DNA from: Branchiostoma floridae | Taxonomy: Eukaryota; Chordata; Leptocardii; Amphioxiformes; Branchiostomatidae | Assembly (NCBI RefSeq): GCF_000003815.2 | Contig: NC_049986.1 | Span: 10,278,369-10,342,368 of the forward strand | Length of the DNA: 64,000 nucleotides | Direction: 5' to 3' | Shown: in pieces, positions 58,801 to 64,000 of the stretch | Position numbering within the stretch: the first letter of the stretch is position 1 | Layout: every line of letters starts with the position of its first letter | Made by a program: the position numbers and the translations under genes | Notes under the pieces: model-generated | Databases searched by the model: none | Seen by the model: only the letters and a program-made list of their open reading frames with translations | Told to the model about the DNA's origin: nothing

Positions 58801-60157
58801 TTGTTTCATTTTCGGTCATCTTTTGGCCAGGAAATGTCAAATTAGAGCCTGGACTAGTTAGTTCCAATCTTGCTCTGATGATAATTGAAGGTTTTGTAAA
58901 CAACAACAATTACTAAGTACCATGCACACTTTGAAAGCCTTGACTCATATACAGGGTCATCACATGACCTCGACTCAAGAATTACAGGAAAAGAACTTGT
59001 GTTGCAACTTCCTCTATTTGTACTAATTGTAGACACAGAAATAAAGAACAAAACAAAACAGACCATCATCCAATTGATTCTTCACTTATTTCCATTTTTA
59101 ATTCAGTGTTGAAAGAGTCTAAGAATCGCTACACTCATGATATGGTATGTCATTCCTAACCGGTTCCCATTTACAGATTTCTCAAAATAAGTGTAAAAAT
59201 TTTATTTTTATTATATATGTTTGGTGGCTTCTGACATTTTGCTTCCATGAAATTCTTTGAAACTTGACACCACGTAAATAATCAAAATGCATGAACACTA
59301 CTAGTTCTCTCGCATACATGTACAGGGTAAGATGGGGGGGGGGGGGGTGAATGGGGGAACCATAACACATGCACATGTTCTTGAATGAGCACGCTAACAA
59401 GAATCACGAAGGTCATACGTTAGCATATATTATAGGTTGGAAGATCATAAACAAAGAAAATACAACATACACAGGTACAACGAAGGTAAAACCATATTTT
59501 CATTTTCTGCGATACAACGAGCGAGATTTTCGCCACACGTTTTCAACAAAGGGAAAACCCCGCCTAAGGCCTCACCAACAGTTAATCGTTCGACACACAT
59601 AAAAAATCATTGCAATCATTCGACAATAATACTGCAGTGGTTGAAGCTAAGAGACCACAAATGTACATGCAACATAATACGGAATCAAAATAGATCGTTA
59701 CACTTTGCTAAAATCAAAGCAGACGACGCATACACCCTAAAATGCCATTCAAATGATGTAACTTCCAGCAAGGGCTGAAACCAGTCTGCTTGTCAATACA
59801 CCTCGTCTGAAAACCGTTCTTTTTCCGGACTTCTAGGGGTCAAATGCGGTCAATTCTACCACCTGTAAAGTCCTGAAATTGACCTTCACACTCTACTCGC
59901 AAATTTGGGTGCAAAACTGACTCAATTAACGACGAATTTCACGTTTTTACAGGTTGCAATTTTAATGAACCCACAAAGCCTTACAGCGAAAAATGGCGCC
60001 TCTAGATCCCCAACCTCGCAAGGTCGTTGCCCCATTTCTACACTGTTACACGTCTTAAACTAGATGGAACGTGGAAAATTTAGAGTCTGTACCCTGACTG
60101 GATGTTGTGTGCTGGCTGCTGAAAGTTCTGCCAAGCCGGATGGCTCTTGCCGTCCAT
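28831..60157 (-). CDS. BET-family bromodomain protein (pro-orthologue of BRD2/BRD3/BRD4), long form
   Basis: Coding exons, minus strand: 60157-60093 (tentative), 52067-51923, 51267-51130, 50821-50675, 50268-50118, 49931-49576, 48324-48203, 47418-47274, 46760-46659, 46208-46080, 45661-45461, 44385-44093, 43361-43228, 42646-42476, 42061-41915, 41526-41392, 36672-36620, 36006-35799, 35111-34989, 34521-34078, 33458-33334, 32663-32532, 31994-31903, 29987-29765, 28896-28831. Phases agree throughout, giving about 1,348 residues (human BRD4 long form 1,362). Order: [10 protein letters not shown]-terminus; BD1 at about 80-190; [16 protein letters not shown] linker; BD2 at about 400-510; Lys/Asp-rich stretch; ET at about 690-768; Ser/Asp SEED at about 816-860; Pro-rich region; basic coiled coil; C-terminal [20 protein letters not shown] proteins bind acetylated histones and recruit P-TEFb to paused RNA polymerase II. 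Confidence 0.93.
29765..32663 (-). CDS. BET exons 22-24: C-terminal basic coiled coil
   Basis: Exons 32663-32532, 31994-31903 and 29987-29765. The first encodes [17 protein letters not shown] and [15 protein letters not shown], matching the BRD4 SWASL...SFEQFRRAAREKEER region. The others give a long charged helix rich in Arg/Gln/Glu (for example [20 protein letters not shown]) ending QERRRREA. The acceptor of the last of these exons is copied three more times in the 88-bp tandem repeat just upstream. Confidence 0.9.
29951..30293. repeat. 88-bp tandem array carrying the BET exon-24 splice acceptor
   Basis: Units start at 29,951, 30,039, 30,127 and 30,215, the last slightly short (about 3.9 copies). 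Each contains, on the minus strand, TTTATTTTCCCAG|GGAACGGG, the acceptor of exon 24 plus its first 37 exon bases. The four acceptors leave exon ends at 29,987, 30,075, 30,163 and 30,251. In the three upstream copies the frame runs ...MLERTRL and then TGA. Confidence 0.95.
30314..31374. mobile_element. 1,061-bp hAT-like element with 8-bp target duplication
   Basis: Ends TAGTGGTGCGTACCGG and, at the right, CCGGTACGCACCACTA. CAGACATC flanks it on both sides (30,306-30,313 and 31,375-31,382), an exact 8-bp target-site duplication as made by hAT transposases. Subterminal CAGGTCCGGACT-type repeats occur near both ends. There is no transposase frame. It lies in BET intron 23. Confidence 0.85.
31375..31902. 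other. BET intron DNA
   Basis: No gene or repeat is recognised between the hAT-like element and exon 23. Confidence 0.4.
32145..32163. repeat. Poly-G tract in a BET intron
   Basis: An uninterrupted G run of about 17-19 bases between exons 22 and 23. It lies on the strand opposite the transcript, so the RNA carries poly-C. Confidence 0.8.
33041..33222. mobile_element. 182-bp MITE with TACAGTCAAACCTGT ends
   Basis: TACAGTCAAACCTGT at the left and ACAGGTTTGACTGTA at the right are perfect inverted ends. TA at each border fits a TA-target (mariner-like) element. The inside repeats GGCCACCTSTMYATAGTGGCC-type words. A decayed relative may be 42,225-42,400. It lies in a BET intron. Confidence 0.75.
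33334..36672 (-). CDS. BET exons 17-21: Pro-rich region
   Basis: Exons 36672-36620 (basic, [17 protein letters not shown]), 36006-35799, 35111-34989, 34521-34078 and 33458-33334. The 444-bp exon is almost wholly proline-rich (for example [20 protein letters not shown]). This corresponds to the long low-complexity stretch between SEED and the C-terminal coiled coil in BRD4. The antisense strand is open here because of the Pro/Gly codon bias, but has no support as a gene. Confidence 0.87.
33667..33716. repeat. Short intronic element with nuclear-receptor DR1-like motif
   Basis: Contains GAAATGAGATAACCTACTT and GACCTTTGACCTAACTTCCT. The reverse complement has AGGTCAAAGGTCC, a direct repeat spaced by one base. 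Relatives are at 36,384-36,442, 42,689-42,747 and 43,048-43,095, all in BET introns and all in the same orientation. ACAGGAAATGAG and TAATTTCCTGT act as imperfect inverted ends in the third copy. Confidence 0.6.
34645..34984. mobile_element. Family A inverted-repeat element, copy 3, right end lost
   Basis: The left end ATACAGCAAGTACATGTTAT with GGATGAC and the inner GTGACACCAG/CTAGTGTCAC palindrome match copies 1 and 2. The right terminal repeat is missing. The recognisable sequence stops a few bases short of BET exon 19, whose donor GTACGT is at 34,988. Confidence 0.65.
35449..35620 (+). repeat. SINE-like repeat
   Basis: Contains GGTCCTGGGTTTAAGTCCTC (B-box-like) and a body resembling 9,038-9,239. 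It lies in a BET intron. Confidence 0.5.
36384..36442. repeat. Short DR1-like intronic element, copy 2
   Basis: ACAGGAGATCAGATAACCTT ... GCTTTGACCTAACTTCCTGT; it pairs imperfectly end to end. Same family as 33,667-33,716. Confidence 0.55.
37521..37814. mobile_element. 294-bp hAT-like element
   Basis: Begins TAGGGGTAGGTA and ends TACCCACCTCTA. The flanks GGCATGGA and GTCATGTA match at 6 of 8 positions, consistent with an aged 8-bp duplication. Subterminal CAGGTTCAGGTC repeats are shared with 30,314-31,374 and 55,321-55,697. Confidence 0.65.
37815..41391. other. Large BET intron 16, no gene seen
   Basis: The 4.7-kb intron between exons 16 and 17 continues to 41,391. I found no exon-like segment in phase with the BET gene. 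About 38,436-38,520 may be a decayed member of the short DR1-like repeat family. Confidence 0.45.
41392..42061 (-). CDS. BET exons 15-16: KTKEE helix and SEED region
   Basis: Exon 15 (42061-41915) encodes [14 protein letters not shown]...[13 protein letters not shown], the conserved stretch after the ET domain. Exon 16 (41526-41392) encodes [20 protein letters not shown] and more Ser/Asp, the SEED region targeted by CK2 in vertebrate BET proteins. Exon 15 has two acceptors 24 nt apart, ending the exon at 42061 or 42037, both in phase. Confidence 0.9.
42225..42400. mobile_element. Decayed MITE
   Basis: The ends TACAGTAAAAACTGCCCAAG and TACAGGTTTGACCATATTAC are weak inverted relatives of the 33,041 MITE, with GTGGTGCTTATAAAGAGGTG inside. 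A low-certainty call. Confidence 0.35.
42476..43361 (-). CDS. BET exons 13-14: ET domain
   Basis: Exons 43361-43228 and 42646-42476. They encode [19 protein letters not shown], then [39 protein letters not shown] and [13 protein letters not shown]. This is the extra-terminal domain, nearly identical to vertebrate BRD2/3/4, which binds partners such as NSD3 and JMJD6. Confidence 0.95.
42689..42747. repeat. Short DR1-like intronic element, copy 3
   Basis: ACAGGAAATGAGATAACCT ... GGACCTTGGACCTAATTTCC, with TGT following. The inverted ends are clearest in this copy. Confidence 0.6.
42772..42914. repeat. 143-bp intronic duplicate, copy 1
   Basis: Nearly identical to 46,478-46,618, 3.7 kb away in another BET intron. 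It starts CTGTACCCATGGCATGAAAC and ends CCCAGATTGAGAGGTGA. ACCTCTCAA and TTGAGAGGT inside it form a 9-bp stem. Confidence 0.85.
43048..43095. repeat. Short DR1-like intronic element, copy 4
   Basis: ACAGGAAAATGACATAACCT ... GGGACCTTTTACCTAATTTC. The right end is eroded. Confidence 0.55.
44093..45661 (-). CDS. BET exons 11-12: post-BD2 acidic and Lys-rich segments
   Basis: Exon 45661-45461 encodes [20 protein letters not shown], then a Ser/Asp stretch and [14 protein letters not shown]. Exon 44385-44093 encodes [17 protein letters not shown], the conserved BET motif B, and then about 45 residues of Lys/Asp/Glu repeats ([15 protein letters not shown]). The lysine-rich tract probably acts in nuclear targeting and DNA or RNA contact. 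The low-complexity antisense frame is an artefact. Confidence 0.9.
45032..45240. mobile_element. About 209-bp inverted-repeat element, hAT-like ends
   Basis: AGGTTCTCGCCAGCATAG at the left and CCTGGTGAGAACCCTG at the right are inverted. The family word GGTTCTAGCCAGGATTTCA recurs at 63,609. It lies in a BET intron. Target duplication is unclear. Confidence 0.55.
46080..47418 (-). CDS. BET exons 8-10: bromodomain 2
   Basis: Exons 47418-47274, 46760-46659 and 46208-46080. They encode [15 protein letters not shown] and [18 protein letters not shown], then [11 protein letters not shown] with the WPF shelf, [17 protein letters not shown], the [15 protein letters not shown] helix, and [12 protein letters not shown] with the acetyl-lysine-binding Asn of YNP. 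All key residues of an active second BET bromodomain are present. Confidence 0.95.
46478..46618. repeat. 141-bp intronic duplicate, copy 2
   Basis: Matches 42,772-42,914 with a handful of differences (ACAAAAGAGTG against ACAAGACAGAGTG). Same orientation; it ends about 40 bp before exon 9's donor. Confidence 0.85.
47994..48063. repeat. 17-18-bp tandem repeat, 4 units
   Basis: GGAAGGACTATGTTTTT repeated four times, one copy shortened by one base, in a BET intron. Confidence 0.85.
48203..49931 (-). CDS. BET exons 6-7: inter-bromodomain linker
   Basis: Exon 49931-49576 encodes a Pro/Thr-rich stretch ending GQAVPTK. Exon 48324-48203 encodes [16 protein letters not shown], conserved motif A of BET proteins, and then a Ser/Thr stretch ending AKIPPVR. 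The basic KKGVKRK acts in chromatin and nuclear localisation in vertebrates. Confidence 0.92.
50118..51267 (-). CDS. BET exons 3-5: bromodomain 1
   Basis: Exons 51267-51130, 50821-50675 and 50268-50118. They encode [37 protein letters not shown] (WPF shelf), [29 protein letters not shown] with the acetyl-lysine-binding Asn, and [17 protein letters not shown]. Compared with vertebrate BRD2-4 the ZA loop has DWVKLNIP where they have DAVKLNLP or similar. The domain should be fully active. Confidence 0.95.
51375..51525 (-). repeat. tRNA-derived SINE, decayed
   Basis: AAGTGCATTTCCCAAGGACA, then AGGAATCAAACCCGTGAACC, and a head near CACCGCCACGCC. Same family as 12,136-12,503. It lies in a BET intron. 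Confidence 0.6.
51923..52067 (-). CDS. BET exon 2: N-terminus before BD1
   Basis: Acceptor TTTTGTTCCCAG; encodes [20 protein letters not shown], then [20 protein letters not shown] and EGYETSES, with donor [14 protein letters not shown] matches the start of BRD2 (GKRIRKPS). If the tentative upstream exon is wrong, the in-frame ATG of MNSPTG could serve as the start. Confidence 0.85.
52068..55312. other. BET intron 1, left half
   Basis: An 8-kb intron. About 53,572-53,660 shares GGAGAGCAGATCCTCTGACA-type wording with 3,945-4,045, a dispersed repeat of unknown class. No exon candidate in phase was found. Confidence 0.4.
55321..55697. mobile_element. 377-bp hAT-like element with exact 8-bp target duplication
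   Basis: Begins TAGGGGTGGGCACC and ends TATACCCACCCCTA. AGCCTGGT lies on both sides (55,313-55,320 and 55,698-55,705). Subterminal CAGGTCCAGGTCCAGACC repeats link it to 30,314 and 37,521. No transposase frame. It lies in BET intron 1. Confidence 0.85.
55698..60092. other. BET intron 1, right half
   Basis: A SINE fragment lies at about 55,905-55,985 (AGTGCCTTTCCCAAGGGCAC). A G-run of 14 (about 59,334-59,347) is present. Otherwise no repeat, RNA gene or exon is recognised. Confidence 0.4.
60093..60157 (-). CDS. Tentative first coding exon of the BET gene
   Basis: On the minus strand ATG at 60157 opens [20 protein letters not shown] with S and part of G following. A GG|GTACAG donor at 60093 leaves two bases of a codon, exactly the phase exon 2 needs. 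It lies in the CpG-rich promoter patch. Support is position and phase only; the donor is not ideal, and a different first exon is possible. Confidence 0.4.
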
Positions 60158-60850
60158 TCCGCAGGCTGGATTGCAAAGAGACACGGCAGGCAGCTCCACA
60201 GTCCGTAATGGCGACCCAGCACAACAACACCCTATTTATACTACACAGACCACAGGGCTACCTCCTATTGGTCAAAAGCGATCACATGATCGTCTGGCGA
60301 CAAATTTTTCCACAAAAATCTTCTAATTCTGTCAAATTTCTCCTCTTAGATAGTCTAGATGGTGTCTTTTTACACGCTGTAACAATCTTGCGGTATCCTC
60401 ATGAACGGAACACAACTGAAAGTCGACTTTCCGGCGACGCCGCCGACCTGAAAAATGAAACAACGCCACAACATCACACGTAGTCTGCCCACGACGGCGT
60501 CACAACCCCGCCATCCCATTGGTCGATCCGCGGTCACGTGAGAATCCCGTCCGGGAATTTTCGGGAAATTTCAACTTCTTTTCTAACCGTTGCTGTTAAA
60601 TCGTTCCGAATTTGTCCGGTTTGAATCCGGATTGAGTCGATCTGCGGGGTAGACTTCCAGGAAAGCTGGTAGAAGAGCGGGAATGGAGGTGTAAACAGCC
60701 CACACCCTTCCCGGAACACACACGGGGGTTCTAACCGTCGCCATCCGCGCATGTCAATCATCTTATCACACATGCGCACTAGCGCACACTTCCCGCCATT
60801 ACCCGGCATGTTTACGTTGCTTTGTGGTGTGCCAACCCAGGAATCGAACT
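60158..60850. promoter_or_regulatory. GC-rich promoter region of the BET gene
   Basis: CpG-rich compared with both sides. It has CCAAT boxes in minus orientation (GACCAATAGG near 60,270-60,280 and GACCAATGGG near 60,516-60,525) and CACGTG at 60,534-60,539. The sites face the minus-strand gene. The WDR5 start could lie just to the right, giving a shared upstream region. Confidence 0.5.
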
Positions 60851-61745
60851 CGTGGCTTTCTCGCGGATTTTCCACGGATTTCTAGAAGCCAGAGACCTCC
60901 GTCCTAAACAGTTTGCACACCCTGGGGCACTGCTGACTCGGCAGGTATTGTCTATCTTTATCAAATGTTCTATAGTTGCGATCATAGAGCACGTGGCACT
61001 TGACATCCCTACAAGAGAGCACATGCCATCGTTTGATACCTTGATACCTTGATACTGTGTCCAGGAAAGTATGATTATCAAGATAAAGACATGATCGAAA
61101 AAGCCACAACTTGCAAGGATTTAGATAATTATTCTCAGTACTCAATTTTATGACGAAGAAAGATGTTGATTTCGTAGGCATCATGTTTATTCGGTTGTAG
61201 GTCATAATTCGTACAAAGCTTTGTGATATATATTTATATGGTTGGTTGCCCCCCTCCCCCTTGGGAAAAATGTCTATGGAGAATCACTATCATACATAGT
61301 TTGATATGTATACACAGCTTTACATGTAAGTTACATATATTTGCATATGAAATTACTGACAAGGTGTTCTGTTGTATTGCTAGGTGTACAAAGCAAAAAT
61401 ATTTGAACATTAAGTAAGTTTAAAGTTATATTACACTTTACATGATAAACTTGAATGTTGTCATGAGGCCATCAAAGTGTAGTGATTATATTTGTATGAT
61501 ATTGGTGAAATTAGATTTGGTTCAAATTAGTTTTCACTGTTTGAATGATAAATTTCAGCCTAATCCATGTATTATGTCTTATCACTATCAGAGTTATGAC
61601 CACACCCACTAGTTATGGTCACTGTAATGTATATTAACATCATCATACTAACTAAGGACAGAGCTTGACACTTTTTCATTTTCTTATAGTAGTGCAATAA
61701 GGCCTCGCCTTGTATACTACCCAAGAGCAACAGCTTTTCTGTTAA
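60851..61745. other. Intergenic DNA between BET and WDR5
   Basis: AT-rich after 61,000. A noncoding first exon of WDR5 may lie here, but no donor stands out. Confidence 0.35.
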
Positions 61746-62138
61746 CAGGGCTCAAAATACTTTTTTCTGCATAACGTTACCTGCACTGGTGCAGGTAACA
61801 TTGAAAATCACTTGCACTAGACAAATTTTACCTGCACCACTATGAATTTAGGAAGTATGGACCATACTAAAATTGTTCAGGAACCATTGCTATTTTTTCT
61901 TTTATAGTTTATAGGTGGTAACAGTCAATGCAGCTGATAGCAATTTCCATATACCAAGGAGGTTATATCACATGTGATATAACCTCTTTGCATATACCGT
62001 TATACACATACATCTTATGACATTTTTGTATAAAAACCGCTACTTGGCCCAGTACAGGTTAGGTGAAGGTAGACATACCTGCACAGCTCCAATTTTACCT
62101 GCACTAACCTGCATATGCAGGTGGTAAATTGAGCCCAG
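61746..62138. mobile_element. About 393-bp hAT-like element next to WDR5
   Basis: Begins CAGGGCTCAAAATA and ends TTGAGCCCAG. TCTGTTAA on the left and CTGTTAAG on the right share seven bases, fitting a roughly 8-bp duplication. Inside are several TTACCTGCAC words and a palindrome near 61,956-61,990 (GAGGTTATATCAC/GTGATATAACCTC). It ends about 100 bp before the WDR5 start codon. Confidence 0.65.
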
Positions 62139-62236
62139 CTGTTAAGAAATACCGATTATGGTATCAACGATAAGTGTGTTTGATTATGCTTATTGATAAT
62201 CTAAGTATTTCTACACCTTAAAGAACTGAAATAAGG

Positions 62237-64000
<1,764 letters not shown>

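Noticed and set aside
60064..60483. 139-residue plus-strand frame next to the BET promoter
   Set aside because: No homology; it overlaps the CpG-rich promoter and the tentative first exon on the other strand.

Overview
The window is eukaryotic DNA from an invertebrate chordate, most probably an amphioxus (Branchiostoma). Genes are split by many GT-AG introns, intergenic and intronic DNA is packed with short inverted-repeat transposons and SINEs, and the protein-coding exons match chordate families. The species call is inference from gene content, from one undivided BET gene that keeps a BRD4-type C-terminus, and from the repeat style.

Layout, left to right. (1) 1-5.3 kb has no confident gene: a GC-richer promoter-like patch (about 600-1560, with two CRE and two CACGTG sites and a minus-strand splice donor at 1252), a 521-bp inverted-repeat transposon and a strong hairpin. 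(2) 5,350-13,156, minus strand: complete 7-exon DENND10 (FAM45) gene, whose introns carry several transposons. (3) A 234-bp bidirectional promoter leads to (4) SURF2, plus strand, 6 exons, 13,391-24,623. Its fourth intron contains (5) a whole two-exon gene on the same strand (18,303-21,369) for a leucine-rich-repeat membrane protein, whose cytoplasmic tail is a 45-bp tandem array with a tyrosine in each unit. (6) 24.8-26.9 kb: a 33-bp tandem array, a fragment of a non-LTR retrotransposon reverse transcriptase, and a 100-N assembly gap inside an inverted repeat. (7) 28,831 to about 60,157, minus strand: a BET-family (BRD2/3/4) gene of about 25 coding exons whose reading phases all agree and give about 1,348 residues: two bromodomains, ET domain, Ser/acidic SEED region, Pro-rich region, basic coiled coil and a BRD4-like C-terminal motif. 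(8) 62,237 to the window end, plus strand: the first exons of WDR5, head to head with the BET gene.

The genes serve chromatin and transcription (BET: acetyl-lysine reader and P-TEFb partner; WDR5: scaffold of MLL/SET1 H3K4 methyltransferases), ribosome biogenesis (SURF2), endosomal traffic (DENND10) and probably cell-surface recognition (the LRR protein). SURF2, BRD3 and WDR5 also lie near one another on human 9q34, so the window looks like an unduplicated relative of one of the MHC-paralogous regions.

The most notable structures are: an 88-bp tandem array that has copied a BET splice acceptor four times, with an in-frame stop in the extra copies; the nested LRR gene, whose intron phase equals that of its host intron; its near-identical 45-bp cytoplasmic repeats; and several transposon families with readable target-site duplications. 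Exon coordinates were read by eye from splice consensus, phase and homology; no alignment or transcript data were available.
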